This document shows positions 1-8,250 of a stretch of DNA of 34,784 bases, piece by piece. Made by a program: the position numbers and the translations under genes. Each line of letters begins with the position of its first letter. Within the stretch, counting starts at the first letter, position 1. The DNA comes from Hoeflea sp. Lineage in GTDB: Bacteria; Pseudomonadota; Alphaproteobacteria; Rhizobiales; Rhizobiaceae. The stretch covers positions 1 through 34,784 of the forward strand of contig NZ_JAUXOD010000061.1 in NCBI RefSeq assembly GCF_030682515.1, in the 5' to 3' direction. The notes beneath the pieces were generated by a model. It was not told the origin of the DNA. It made no database searches and saw nothing but the letters and a program-made list of their open reading frames with translations.

Positions 1-369
1 GTTCAGATCCGCGAGCGCACTGCGGAAGAACACCGCCGCAAAGGCCAGAAAGATGACTTGTCCCAGCACGAACAGGCCCCGCCGCGCCCAGCCCTGCGTG
101 CGGTCATAGAGCAGGTTCACCCGTATGTGGGCATGGGTCGCAAGCGCATAGGGCATCCCCAGAAACACGGCGCTGACCAGCAGCAGCCCGGCCAGGTCCT
201 CGGTAAAGGCGAAAGGGGCGCCCACCGCATAGCGCATCACCACGGCCAGCACCGTGAGCACCGCCATGGCGGCGACGCAGGCCGCGCCGAGTGCGGCGAG
301 GACGCGGGTGACCCAGAGGATCACCCGGTCCAGTCTCTCTGGCAGCGTGCTCTCTGGGAGCGTGGCCAA
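1..369 (-). CDS. TRAP transporter small permease (DctQ-like), 3' end outside the window
   Basis: This is the small membrane subunit of a tripartite ATP-independent periplasmic (TRAP) carrier. Read on the minus strand, 123 codons lie in the window and the C-terminus is cut off at position 1. Hydrophobic segments fit three of the usual four DctQ helices: one around VILWVTRVLAALGAACVAAM, one around LAGLLLVSAVFLGMPYAL, and one around LFVLGQVIFLAFAAVFF. The loop ATHAHIRVNLLYDR after helix 2 is typical of the family. I chose a TTG start at 369, which sits just after an AAAGGCGGG ribosome-binding stretch that overlaps the stop of the upstream binding-protein gene. No ATG occurs nearby in frame, so the exact start is less certain than the identity. 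The large permease (DctM) should follow beyond the window. Confidence 0.8.
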   Translation of the reverse strand, partial: MATLPESTLPERLDRVILWVTRVLAALGAACVAAMAVLTVLAVVMRYAVGAPFAFTEDLAGLLLVSAVFLGMPYALATHAHIRVNLLYDRTQGWARRGLFVLGQVIFLAFAAVFFRSALADLN

Positions 370-379
370 CGGCCCGCCT

Positions 380-1393
380 TTACTCGCCGATCAGCCCGAT
401 GATCTTGGCGCGGTAGCCGACTGCGGCCTCGCCGCCTTCCTCCGACAGCTTGAGCCAGGTCGCCGCGGCAGCCTCGCGGATGGCGGCAACGTCCGCCTCG
501 CTGAAGTCGGCAGACCATGTCACGCCTTCCTCGGTCAGGGCGGCGCGGGCGGCGGTCTCGGCTTCGGCGTCACCGTCGAACTGGAAGGACTCCTCCTTCA
601 GCGTGACAAGCGCCTTGTCCAGGGCAGCACGGTTCCCGGCGCTCAGGCCTTCCAGCGTGGCCTTGTGGGCGACGATGGCATAGGGCGCGGGCGGGAACGG
701 GAAGCCGGTGAAGACCGCGTGCTTGGCGACTTCCTGCAGCGAGATCGACTTGGCGAAGCGCGCGGCATAGAGCGCGCAATCCACAACCCCGGTCTGCAGC
801 GCGGAATAGAGCTCGTTCTGCGGCACGATCTGCGCCGCCACGCCGAGCGCGGTAAAGGTTTCCACCTGCTCGCGCGAGCCGACGCGCAGCTTCTTGGTCT
901 TCAATTCGTCGAGCGTCTGCACCGGTTCGCGGCAGAACAGCGAGGCGTCGATCATCGGCAGCGCCATGAACCCCACCACAGGGATGTTGCGTTCGGCAAA
1001 GCCCGCGGTCAAAGCCTCTTCCACGGCCGGCAGGGCGCGCAGGTGCTCCTCCGCGGTCGAGACCGAGCCATAGACATAGAGGCTCGCCAGATCGGGCGCA
1101 TCGCGGCCGATGAAGGTGGGCCAGATGAAGGAAATCTCGGGCGTGCCGGTCTGCATCCAGCGCAGGGCGTCCGCATCCTTGAGGTTCATGCCGCCGCCCT
1201 CGATCACATTGATCGTGAAAGCGCCGCCGGAATTGGCAGCCACGTTCTCCGCGAAATTGCGGATATGGGCGGATTCGGGACGGGTCGGGGCGTAATTGTT
1301 GTTGAAACGCCAGGTCACGGTCTCGGCGGCCGCAACGGATGCGGTCACGCCAAGGAGAAGGGCAGTTGCAGCGGCGAGTATCGGAGCAGTCAT
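380..1393 (-). CDS. TRAP transporter substrate-binding protein (DctP family)
   Basis: This 337-residue periplasmic protein binds an organic acid and delivers it to the DctQM permease. The first 23 residues (MTAPILAAATALLLGVTASVAAA) form a Sec signal peptide. The mature part begins ETVTWRFNNNYAPTRPES, and the region KTKKLRVGSREQVETFTALGV followed by VPQNELYSALQTGVVDCA is the diagnostic DctP core, where a conserved Arg normally salt-bridges the ligand carboxylate. The start at 1393 was chosen because AGGAG lies seven bases upstream and because the signal peptide starts there; an upstream extension to 1567 has no such support. The small permease starts 10 bases downstream, so the two are co-transcribed. 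The substrate cannot be read from the sequence; a C4-dicarboxylate or another carboxylate is the family default. Confidence 0.9.
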   Translation of the reverse strand: MTAPILAAATALLLGVTASVAAAETVTWRFNNNYAPTRPESAHIRNFAENVAANSGGAFTINVIEGGGMNLKDADALRWMQTGTPEISFIWPTFIGRDAPDLASLYVYGSVSTAEEHLRALPAVEEALTAGFAERNIPVVGFMALPMIDASLFCREPVQTLDELKTKKLRVGSREQVETFTALGVAAQIVPQNELYSALQTGVVDCALYAARFAKSISLQEVAKHAVFTGFPFPPAPYAIVAHKATLEGLSAGNRAALDKALVTLKEESFQFDGDAEAETAARAALTEEGVTWSADFSEADVAAIREAAAATWLKLSEEGGEAAVGYRAKIIGLIGE

Positions 1394-1461
1394 CTCGATC
1401 TCCTGAGGGTCGGGTCGCGGGGGGCGGATTGTCGGGGCATAAACGGATGTCGCATCAGTTC

Positions 1462-1485
1462 TGATCGTAATGTCCGCCACGATCA
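1462..1485. promoter_or_regulatory. Inverted repeat upstream of the TRAP operon, possible operator
   Basis: A perfect 7-bp inverted repeat, TGATCGT and ACGATCA, is separated by 10 bases, placing the half-sites about 17 bp apart. It lies 69-92 bases upstream of the dctP start. This geometry suits a dimeric regulator, but no regulator gene lies next to it, so the function is an inference. Confidence 0.3.
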
Positions 1486-1596
1486 AGGCCAGGCCAGCCG
1501 ATTTCCACCAAGAATTCACTGAACCGCACAGCGAGCGCCGGCAGCGGAAATCCGCGCCCGGCAACAATTGGGAAGTTGGGAATTTTTTGAAAAAAC

Positions 1597-1673
1597 TGGT
1601 CGGAGTGAGAGGATTCGAACCTCCGACCCCGTCGTCCCGAACGACGTGCGCTACCAGGCTGCGCTACACTCCG
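1597..1673 (-). tRNA. tRNA-Pro (anticodon CGG)
   Basis: On the minus strand the sequence folds as a complete cloverleaf. The acceptor arms CGGAGTG and CACTCCG pair perfectly. The D arm is GCGCAGCCTGGTAGCGC, the anticodon arm is CGTCG-TTCGGGA-CGACG with CGG at positions 34-36, and the T arm is GGAGG-TTCGAAT-CCTCT. The discriminator A and the 3' CCA are encoded (1597-1600). The length of 77 nt with CCA is normal. No integration remnant was seen on either side. Confidence 0.97.
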
Positions 1674-1794
1674 TGACCAGCGGCTGGCTTATAGACCGGC
1701 TCCCTCGCCGCCACAAGCCCCCAAGAGCTGAAATCGGGGGCGGAAATCCGATGGTGACGCCCCTGCCCGCCGCGAAGATTTCCCGCGGCCTGGC

Positions 1795-2058
1795 CTATTT
1801 GCCATCATCGGGCTTGTTGTCCCCGGAGGACGCGGGCTGGTCGGCGTCGCCGGTTCCGGGCAGCGGCCCATCGGCCTGGCCGGAGATGAACAGCCCCCAG
1901 CCGACATAGACGGTGAGCAGCAGGAAGAAGGTGCTCCAGCCGGTGGAACCGGCCAGGAACTCGACCACCGTCCAGACCGCGAGCAGGCCAACGATCGCGA
2001 TCCGGCGAATCATCGGACGGAAGAACGGATGGCTAAAATCGATCAAGGCCCATCTCAT
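1795..2058 (-). CDS. Small membrane protein, DUF3329-like
   Basis: This 87-residue protein has two predicted membrane helices (about residues 17-37 and 43-60: RIAIVGLLAVWTVVEFLAG and WSTFFLLLTVYVGWGLFI) and a hydrophilic, probably disordered, Asp/Pro-rich C-terminal tail. The N-terminal DFSHPFFRPMIRR resembles small alphaproteobacterial membrane proteins annotated DUF3329; this is from memory of the family. AGGAG lies nine bases before the ATG at 2058. It stands alone, between the tRNA and the divergent aldolase gene. No function can be assigned. Confidence 0.75.
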   Translation of the reverse strand: MRWALIDFSHPFFRPMIRRIAIVGLLAVWTVVEFLAGSTGWSTFFLLLTVYVGWGLFISGQADGPLPGTGDADQPASSGDNKPDDGK

Positions 2059-2097
2059 GGGTTGTTTCTCCTCGGCAAAGACTGTTTCGCGCCCACC

Positions 2098-2122
2098 TGA
2101 CCCGACCGGTCCGGGCGGGTCA
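2098..2122. repeat. Intergenic hairpin between divergent genes
   Basis: TGACCCG and CGGGTCA form a perfect 7-bp inverted repeat with an 11-base spacer, in the gap between the small membrane protein gene and the aldolase gene. It may be an operator or part of a 5' leader. No T-tract follows, so it is not a convincing terminator. Confidence 0.3.
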
Positions 2123-2184
2123 AGCGGGGATCTGGTATTTCATCCCAACCTGGTTCAGGTATGGGGCACAACAGGGAGACGATC

Positions 2185-3348
2185 ATGACCGCGATCACCG
2201 ATCTTGAGGGGCTGGAAGTGGGCTTCGGTATACCTGCCCTTCCCGGCATGGACGAGAGCAGCATCGAGACGCCGTGCCTCGTTCTCGATCTCGACGCGCT
2301 CGAGCGCAACATCATCCGGATGGGCCAGGAGGCGCGGGCCATGGGCGTGCGGCTCAGGGTCCATGGCAAGATGCACAAATCGGTCGACGTGGCCAAGCTG
2401 CAGGCACGGCTTGGCGGGGCCGACGGCGTCTGCTGCCAGAAGGTCTCGGAGGCGGAAGCCTTCGCCCGCGGCGGGATCCGCGACATCCTCGTCTCCAATC
2501 AGGTACGCGGCGCTGCCAAGGTCGAGCGGCTGGCGCGGCTCACGCGGTTCGGCGCGCGGATCGGCTGCTGCGTCGATGATCCCGACAACATCCCCGAGCT
2601 GTCGGCGGCGGCCGTCCGGCAAGGCGCGACGATCTTCTGCCTGGTCGAACTCGACTGCGGCGCGGGGCGCTGCGGCGTGTCGACGGCGCGGGAGGCGGTC
2701 GATCTCGCCCGGGCGATCATCGCCGCCCCGGGCCTCGAATTTGATGGCATCCAGGCCTACCAGGGCGCGATGCAGCACCTCGAACGCCATGACGCGCGCA
2801 AGGCCAAGTTCGAGGTTGCGGTGGCGCTGGCGCGGGAAACCGTCGCCGCGCTCGGCGAAGCCGGCATCGCCTGCGCCACGGTCACCGGCGGCGGTACCGG
2901 CTCCTACCGCCTCGAAGGGGCCTCTGGCGTCTACACCGAGCTGCAGTGCGGCTCCTACGCCTTCATGGACGCCGATTACGGGCGGGTGCTGGGCGAGGAC
3001 GGCCGGCGTCTCGACGAGGCCGGGTTCGAAAACGCGCTGTTCCTCCTGACCTCGGTGATGAGCCATGTCAAAGCCGATCGGGCGATCTGCGACGCGGGCC
3101 TCAAGGTGATGTCGGTCGACAGCGGCCTGCCGGTGGTCTTCGGCCGCGACGACGTCACCTACACGCAATGTTCCGACGAGCACGGAACGCTCGCCGATCC
3201 CGATGGCGTGCTCAGGGTCGGCGACAGGCTGCGACTGGTGCCGGGCCATTGCGACCCGACCTGCAACCTGCATGACTGGTATGTCGGCGTGCGCGGCGGC
3301 AAGGTCGAGTGCCTGTGGCCAGTTTCGGCGCGCGGCAAGGCCTATTGA
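2185..3348 (+). CDS. bhcC: 3-hydroxy-D-aspartate aldolase (BhcC/DhaA type, DSD1 family)
   Basis: This PLP enzyme of the D-threonine aldolase / D-serine dehydratase-like fold cleaves 3-hydroxyaspartate to glycine and glyoxylate. The 387-residue sequence closely follows the Paracoccus denitrificans enzyme known to me as DhaA/BhcC. It shares the N-terminal EVGFGIPALPGMDESSIETP, the PLP-lysine motif HGKMHKS (Lys62), VCCQKVSEAEAFARGGI, LDCGAGRCGVST, TELQCGSYAFMDADY, and the metal-site motif PGHCDPTCNLHDWYVGV near the C-terminus. The start at 2185 has GGGAGA upstream and gives exactly the family length; an in-frame ATG at 2161 would add eight residues without a better RBS. In the beta-hydroxyaspartate cycle this enzyme works with an aminotransferase, a dehydratase and an iminosuccinate reductase. 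None of those is next to it here. The gene symbol is therefore by similarity. Confidence 0.88.
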   Translation: MTAITDLEGLEVGFGIPALPGMDESSIETPCLVLDLDALERNIIRMGQEARAMGVRLRVHGKMHKSVDVAKLQARLGGADGVCCQKVSEAEAFARGGIRDILVSNQVRGAAKVERLARLTRFGARIGCCVDDPDNIPELSAAAVRQGATIFCLVELDCGAGRCGVSTAREAVDLARAIIAAPGLEFDGIQAYQGAMQHLERHDARKAKFEVAVALARETVAALGEAGIACATVTGGGTGSYRLEGASGVYTELQCGSYAFMDADYGRVLGEDGRRLDEAGFENALFLLTSVMSHVKADRAICDAGLKVMSVDSGLPVVFGRDDVTYTQCSDEHGTLADPDGVLRVGDRLRLVPGHCDPTCNLHDWYVGVRGGKVECLWPVSARGKAY

Positions 3349-3407
3349 GGCCCTGCATCACGATGAGATCGCCACCCGGTCCGTGCGCCAGAACCCGGGA
3401 CCTCGGC

Positions 3408-4148
3408 TTACAATCCCATGGCTTTCAGTTCCTGCAGCGGCGGGATGGTCTCGAACATATGCGGATCGAGGCGATCCCAAATGATCCCGCATGTCGGCTT
3501 GTGCGGATCGGCAACACTGATCGTGCGCGTGGGCGTGAAGATGACGTCGGCGACGGTGTCGTAGACATCGGGCGTCAACGTCTCGTCCAGAACCTGGCAA
3601 TCATGGACGACGGCAGCCGACGGCGTGGCGGCCGTGATGCGTCCGATCTGGTAGAGCATGCCCCATTCGGCATCGAAGAAGCCGTGCCCCTTGCCGAAGC
3701 GGACGCCCTCGTGATTGATCGCGCCGGTGCCCGTGACCATGTAGTCGATGGGCGGCATCTGGCTGATCTCCCTCAGGCTGACCGGCCTTGCGATCCTCTC
3801 CATGCCGTCCAGCGTCGAGGCGTAAAGATAGAGTTCCGGCGCGATGGTTTTCGGATCGAGGACCCAGAAGCCGCGCTTGATCGAATAGGTGGTCATCAGG
3901 ATGGTCTTGCCGTCGATCAGCGCCTGCAGGCGCAGGCGGTCGAGACAATTGTCCGGGGTAATGAAGATGAATTTCGAATTCCGGTAGAAGCTGTGCTCGG
4001 TCAGCCGTGCGACCGCTGCCTCGCCGCCCTCGAAATCGGCGATGAACTCGCCGAAATCGAAATGGAAACGACTGTCAGGAACGGCCACCTTGCGCAATTC
4101 GCTCCAGACGCGCTCGCGCACCGACGCCTTGTGATCGACGATATCCAT
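3408..4148 (-). CDS. 5-formyltetrahydrofolate cyclo-ligase-like protein, copy 1
   Basis: This 246-residue protein belongs to the 5-formyl-THF cyclo-ligase (MTHFS, COG0212) superfamily. The signature nucleotide/folate loop is visible at residues 148-159 as GVRFGKGHGFFD, matching the family GxGxGYYD pattern. Other family-like stretches are SKFIFITPDNCLDRLR, KRGFWVLDPK and AVVHDCQVLDE, followed by VADVIFTPTRTI. It is the last gene of the operon, starting 12 bases after the permease stop with GGGAG as RBS. It is clearly paralogous to the first gene of the same operon (7501-8238). A house-keeping cyclo-ligase is normally about 190-200 residues and not found with transporters, so this is more likely a specialised paralog. 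Members of COG0212 have been linked to thiamin metabolism by comparative genomics (from memory). The actual reaction is unknown. Confidence 0.8.
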   Translation of the reverse strand: MDIVDHKASVRERVWSELRKVAVPDSRFHFDFGEFIADFEGGEAAVARLTEHSFYRNSKFIFITPDNCLDRLRLQALIDGKTILMTTYSIKRGFWVLDPKTIAPELYLYASTLDGMERIARPVSLREISQMPPIDYMVTGTGAINHEGVRFGKGHGFFDAEWGMLYQIGRITAATPSAAVVHDCQVLDETLTPDVYDTVADVIFTPTRTISVADPHKPTCGIIWDRLDPHMFETIPPLQELKAMGL

Positions 4149-4160
4149 GATTGAACTCCC

Positions 4161-5735
4161 TTATTGAGCAGCGCGCATGCCACGGCGGGCAAGCACCGGC
4201 CGTTCGATCAGAACGACGCATTGATAGAAGACGACGGACAGAAGCACGGACACGACGGCGACGGCCCAGATCATTCCGTAGTCGAGATAGCCGCGGGACT
4301 GATTGAGCAGATTGCCCAGGCCTGTCCCGGTCGCCAGCCATTCGGCGATCATGACGCCCAGCAGCGCGCGCGGCACGGCGAGCCGGGTGGCGGCGAACAG
4401 ATAGGGCAGCGAAGCGGGAACCGAGACCAGCCGCAGTTGGGTGAACAGGCTGGCGCCATAGGCGCGCGGCACGTCGAGCGCGGCCCTGGGGACCATCGAC
4501 AGCCCCTGCGCCATGGTCACGAATGCGGGAAAGAAGGTGACCGAAATGGTGATCCAGAGGATGAGCGAGGGCCCTCGACCGAGGATAAGGACCAGTAGCG
4601 GGGTGAGCGCCACCAGCGGCATGGTCTGGGTGACCAGCGCCACCGGCATGAAGCCGCGGATGATGCCGGGCCTGAGCACCGACATCAGCGCAAGGCCGAA
4701 GGCAAAGGCGATCCCGAGCGCCATGCCGGCGATGGTCAGCGGCAGTGTCTGGCCCAGCGCCGCGAGCAGCTTCATCTGGGAGGCTTGCGAATTGGGCTGA
4801 AGAAACAGGTATTCAAACAGGCCAAGCGGCGTCTTGGCGATCATCGCCGGCGTGCCCATGGCGATGAGAAGCAGCCACCACAGGGCGATGGGGATGACGA
4901 CCGAGCCCGTGGACAGAAGAAGACGCAGCCAGAGCGGCCAGGACATGGTTGCGCCGCCCGGGGCGGTGGCCGGAACGGTCACGGCCTTGGTTGCTCCGGT
5001 AAAGCGCAGGGCGATCAGTGAAAAGACGGCATAGGCGAGGCCGGCGATCAGGGTTGCGGCCAGACCGATGCCCCAGAGCCTGTCCGGCTCGGCGCGTCCG
5101 AGCGAGCCGATCAGATAGACGCCCAGGCCATACCGCCCGCCGCCGCCGAATTCCGCAAGGATCGAGCCGAGTACCGCGTTGGGCGCGGCAATCCTGAGGC
5201 CTGAAAGGATCGCCGGCAGCGCCGAGCGCATCTGCGCCAGAACGAGGATCTTCCAGCGGCCGCCGCCATAGGCGCGGATGACTTCGATCATGCGCTGATC
5301 GGTCTGCGATATGCCGGTCACCGTCGACGACATGGTGACAAAATAGCAGCCGATGGCCGCCAGGATGATGCGCGGCGTCATGTCGGAGAATGTCAGGACG
5401 AGAAGCGGCGAGATGGCGATGGCGGGCAGTGCGAACAGTGCGATGTTGACGCCCCGCCCGAGCCTTGCCGCCATCGGAAACAGGGCAAACAGCACGCCGG
5501 CGGCGACCGCGATGCCATTGCCGATCAGGAAGCCGACCCCCGCCCCTTCCAGCGTCGCCAGAATGTGCGGCGGATAATCGGCGCGGTCGATCCACAGACG
5601 CATCAGGATGCTCGACGGCGCGGGCAACGCGCCGCTGGCGATCAACTGCAGCCGGCCGCAGATTTCCCAGATGATCAGCAGAACGAGCCAGGTGCGCAGG
5701 CTCGAACCGCGGGCCGCGATCGTCTCAGTGGCCAT
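4161..5735 (-). CDS. ABC transporter permease, tandem fusion of two BPD_transp_1 domains
   Basis: This 524-residue inner-membrane protein contains two SsuC/TauC-like permease domains in one chain. Each domain carries its own coupling (EAA) loop: residues 152-185 around VIRAYGGGRWKILV and residues 422-455 around VPRAYGASLFTQLRL. A short hydrophilic linker with ATAPGG lies near residues 255-265. Usual members of the family are about 250-280 residues and dimerise, so here both halves of the pore come from one gene. The start at 5735 overlaps the end of the ATPase gene by 11 bases, which suggests translational coupling. The operon also supplies one ATPase (5725-6495), one NMT1-type binding protein and two cyclo-ligase-like proteins. 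The substrate is unknown; a pyrimidine or thiamin-precursor type ligand is a hypothesis from the neighbours. Confidence 0.9.
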   Translation of the reverse strand: MATETIAARGSSLRTWLVLLIIWEICGRLQLIASGALPAPSSILMRLWIDRADYPPHILATLEGAGVGFLIGNGIAVAAGVLFALFPMAARLGRGVNIALFALPAIAISPLLVLTFSDMTPRIILAAIGCYFVTMSSTVTGISQTDQRMIEVIRAYGGGRWKILVLAQMRSALPAILSGLRIAAPNAVLGSILAEFGGGGRYGLGVYLIGSLGRAEPDRLWGIGLAATLIAGLAYAVFSLIALRFTGATKAVTVPATAPGGATMSWPLWLRLLLSTGSVVIPIALWWLLLIAMGTPAMIAKTPLGLFEYLFLQPNSQASQMKLLAALGQTLPLTIAGMALGIAFAFGLALMSVLRPGIIRGFMPVALVTQTMPLVALTPLLVLILGRGPSLILWITISVTFFPAFVTMAQGLSMVPRAALDVPRAYGASLFTQLRLVSVPASLPYLFAATRLAVPRALLGVMIAEWLATGTGLGNLLNQSRGYLDYGMIWAVAVVSVLLSVVFYQCVVLIERPVLARRGMRAAQ

Positions 5736-6495
5736 TGAGCGCCCCGGCGATTTCGTCCTCGAGCCGGTGAAATTCTGCACTGGTGAAGACGTCCGGTCCG
5801 CGAGGACGCATCAGGGGAATGTCGATGATCCGGGTGATCCGCCCCGGTTTGCTCTGCATGACGGCGACACGGTCGGCCAGAAACACCGCTTCATCGATGC
5901 CATGGGTGACGAGCAGCGTGGTGGCGCGGCTGGCTATCCAGATGCGCTGCAACTCGACATTCATCTGGCGGCGCAGGATCTGATCGAGCGCGCCGAATGG
6001 CTCGTCAAGAAACAGCACTTGCGGATTGGTCACCAGCGAACGGGCGATGGCGACACGCTGGCGCATGCCGCCGGACAGCTCGCCCGGCAAGGCCTTCTCG
6101 AAGCCCGCGAGGCCGACAAGGTCGATGAGGCTCGCGATCTTGGCGGCATTGTCCCGGCGCGGCTGACCCAGCACATCGAGCGGGAGAGCTATATTGTCCT
6201 CGACGCTGCGCCAGGGCATGAGCGCCGCATCCTGAAAGGCAACCCCGGTCATGCCGGCCCTTGCCGCGTCCATCGGCGCCAGCCCGGCAATCGAGACCTC
6301 CCCGGAATCGGCCTGGTCGAGCCCCAGCGCCAGCCGCAGCAGGGTGGATTTGCCGCAGCCGGAGGGACCGATCAGCGCGGTGAACGAACCCGCCGGGCAA
6401 TCCAGCGAGACATTGTCGAGCGCCTGCACGGTCGTGCCGCGCCCCTTGAAGGAGCGCGACACGGTGTCAAGCCTGATCCCGGATGGACCGGTCAT
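5725..6495 (-). CDS. ABC transporter ATPase (SsuB/TauB/ThiZ-like)
   Basis: This 256-residue cytoplasmic ATPase powers the uptake system of this operon. Walker A is GPSGCGKST (residues 43-51), the Q-loop lies in VAFQDAALMPWRS, the ABC signature is LSGGMRQRVAIAR from about residue 140, Walker B is VLFLDEPFGALD from about residue 160, and the switch His is in LLVTHGIDEA. The MPWRSV and HGIDEAVFLADRV stretches place it with the nitrate/sulfonate/taurine-type importers. It starts inside the stop of the binding-protein gene (ATGA overlap, 6492-6495) and its end overlaps the permease start, so the three genes are tightly coupled. As the permease is a fused pseudo-dimer, two copies of this single ATPase must serve two non-identical coupling loops. 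Confidence 0.93.
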   Translation of the reverse strand: MTGPSGIRLDTVSRSFKGRGTTVQALDNVSLDCPAGSFTALIGPSGCGKSTLLRLALGLDQADSGEVSIAGLAPMDAARAGMTGVAFQDAALMPWRSVEDNIALPLDVLGQPRRDNAAKIASLIDLVGLAGFEKALPGELSGGMRQRVAIARSLVTNPQVLFLDEPFGALDQILRRQMNVELQRIWIASRATTLLVTHGIDEAVFLADRVAVMQSKPGRITRIIDIPLMRPRGPDVFTSAEFHRLEDEIAGALNGH

Positions 6496-7466
6496 CCGAT
6501 TTCTTCGAGGACGGTGGTGTCGAAATGCTCGCGCTTGGCAGCAATGCCGACCGCCGCCAGCGCCTTGATATTGGCTGCGATGGCCTCCTCGCTCATCGAG
6601 AAGAACCCGCCATCGGTTTCCATCAGCGGCTGCTGCGCCGTGTTGAAATAGACTTCATTCTCGATGGAGCGGCCGGTGCCCTTGAACCAGGTGTCGGCGA
6701 GCGTTGCCGGATAGCCGGTCGGGTCCTTGAAATTCTCGATCCAGCCCTTGCGGCTGGCCTTGAGAAAGCCTGCGATTTCCTTGCGCTTGGTCTTCAGCGC
6801 CTCTTCGGTGACGACCACGGTGTCGTTGAAGATGGTGAAGCCGAAATCATAGAGCAGGAAGGACACGGCCTCGGCGCCGGACTGCTGGATGGTGAAGGGT
6901 ACGTTGGTGGTGAAGTCCAGGGAGGCGTCGATCTCCCCCTTGATCAGCGGCGTCGGGTCATAGGCGTAGGGCACGATGTTGACCTGGGCGCGGTCAACGC
7001 CCGAGATCTTGAGCATCGCCTCGACCGAAATGACGTTGACCGGCGGCACGGCCAGCGTCTTGCCGATCAGGTCTTTGGGTTCCATGATCGGATTCTTGGC
7101 CAGCGACACGATGCCGATCGGGTTCTTCTGGTACTGCGCGCCGATGATCTTGAACGGTGCGCCCTGCTCGACAATCGCCTTGATCGTGGTGTCGGGGGTT
7201 GTCAGCGTCAGGTCCGCCTTGCCGGTGATGATGGTGCTTTCGGGGATCACATCCGGGCCGCCGGAGAAGTAGGTGACGTCCAGCCCTTCGTCCTTGTAGT
7301 AGCCTTTGTCGATGGCGAGAAAATACCCCATGAATTCGGCGTCGTTGATCCAGGCTGCCTGGAAATTGAAAGGCGTTGCGGCATGGGCATGGCGGCCCAT
7401 CGCCGGAAAGGCGGCTGTCGCCCCCAGGAGCCCGAGGAAGCGGCGTCTGTCGATGGTGAGGTTCAT
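6492..7466 (-). CDS. ABC transporter substrate-binding protein, NMT1/THI5-like, Tat-exported
   Basis: This 324-residue periplasmic binding protein has a twin-arginine signal: DRRRFLGLLG at residues 6-15, followed by a hydrophobic stretch and a probable cleavage after HAHA. The mature protein begins ATPFNFQAAWINDAEFMGYF, and AIDKGYYKDEGLDVTYFSGG is the characteristic start of the NMT1/THI5 / SsuA-like fold. The ITGKADLTLTTPDTTIKAIVEQGAPFKIIG region follows the same pattern as pyrimidine-, sulfonate- and nitrate-binding relatives. It lies 34 bases after the first cyclo-ligase-like gene and overlaps the ATPase gene by four bases. The fold is shared by binders of thiamin pyrimidines (ThiY), sulfonates and aromatic compounds, so the ligand is not settled by sequence alone. 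Confidence 0.9.
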   Translation of the reverse strand: MNLTIDRRRFLGLLGATAAFPAMGRHAHAATPFNFQAAWINDAEFMGYFLAIDKGYYKDEGLDVTYFSGGPDVIPESTIITGKADLTLTTPDTTIKAIVEQGAPFKIIGAQYQKNPIGIVSLAKNPIMEPKDLIGKTLAVPPVNVISVEAMLKISGVDRAQVNIVPYAYDPTPLIKGEIDASLDFTTNVPFTIQQSGAEAVSFLLYDFGFTIFNDTVVVTEEALKTKRKEIAGFLKASRKGWIENFKDPTGYPATLADTWFKGTGRSIENEVYFNTAQQPLMETDGGFFSMSEEAIAANIKALAAVGIAAKREHFDTTVLEEIG

Positions 7467-7500
7467 TGGTTCGTTCCCTGTTTATGGTGGTGGCAATGGT

Positions 7501-8238
7501 TCATGCGACTCCGCGCATGCGGGCAAGCTCCCGCAAGGGCGGCATTTCCTGAATTTCCTGGGCCGTCAGGAGATCCCACTTCATGCCGCGCGGGCGGCGC
7601 TCCTGGCGCTCGACCCGGATCAGGCGGCTTGGCGTGGCGATGAAATCGACGGGAATGTCGGTGGCGTTCATCTGCAGATGATCCTCGACGACCTGCACAT
7701 CATGAACGATCGCGGCGACCGGGGTCGTGTCCATGGCAAGGCCCAGATCGGTGAACATGCCCCATTCCAGATCGAAGAACCCGTGACCCTTGCCGAAGCG
7801 GACCCCATCTGCCGACACCGCCGAGGCCCCGGTCGCCATCAGGTCGAAACGTCCGAGACCGGCGATCTCTTCAAGCGTGACCGGCCGGGCGAAATGCTCG
7901 ATCCCGTCAAGCCAGGCTGCATAATGCTCTGCCCCCTCGGGCACCGCATCCGGCGCGATATAGAGAAAGCCGCGCTGGATGTTGTAGGTGGCCGTCACCA
8001 GCGGCACCCGCTGGACGATCAGCCGACGGCGCAGCTCCGTCATCGAATTGTCGGGCGTGACGAAGGCGAGCTGGCAGGCCTGATAGGCAGGCAGCGCGCA
8101 GATGCGGTCTGTCGCAGCCTCCACGCCCTCGAAATCCGGAATAAAGTCGGCAAACTGCATGTGAAAGCGCGTGTCGGGCCGCGCGACATTTTTCAACCGG
8201 TCCCAGATGCGTTGGCGTGTGAGGCGAGAAGTGGACAT
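7501..8238 (-). CDS. 5-formyltetrahydrofolate cyclo-ligase-like protein, copy 2
   Basis: This 245-residue paralog of the protein at 3408-4148 is the first gene of the operon. The two align over their whole length: RPDTRFHMQFADFIPDFEG here matches VPDSRFHFDFGEFIADFEG there, and both share TPDN, the FGKGHGFFD loop (residues 145-156 here) and a C-terminal MPPLRELARM / IPPLQELKAM segment. This copy has SVSADGVRFGKG-type conservation around the loop but differs in the middle (MATYNIQRGFLYIAP-like region). The start at 8238 is the first ATG and has no strong RBS. It lies directly behind the palindromic operator at 8251-8286, so it is expressed first from the operon promoter. Function is unknown beyond the superfamily. 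Confidence 0.8.
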   Translation of the reverse strand: MSTSRLTRQRIWDRLKNVARPDTRFHMQFADFIPDFEGVEAATDRICALPAYQACQLAFVTPDNSMTELRRRLIVQRVPLVTATYNIQRGFLYIAPDAVPEGAEHYAAWLDGIEHFARPVTLEEIAGLGRFDLMATGASAVSADGVRFGKGHGFFDLEWGMFTDLGLAMDTTPVAAIVHDVQVVEDHLQMNATDIPVDFIATPSRLIRVERQERRPRGMKWDLLTAQEIQEMPPLRELARMRGVA

Positions 8239-8250
8239 GCGGCAGCCCGA

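Noticed and set aside
254-1522. Plus-strand frame over the TRAP genes
   Set aside because: It is opposite dctQ and dctP, both of which have clear domains, a signal peptide and ribosome-binding sites.
1597-1673. tRNA-Pro as an integration site of a genomic island
   Set aside because: No integrase gene and no repeat of the tRNA 3' end was seen in the window.
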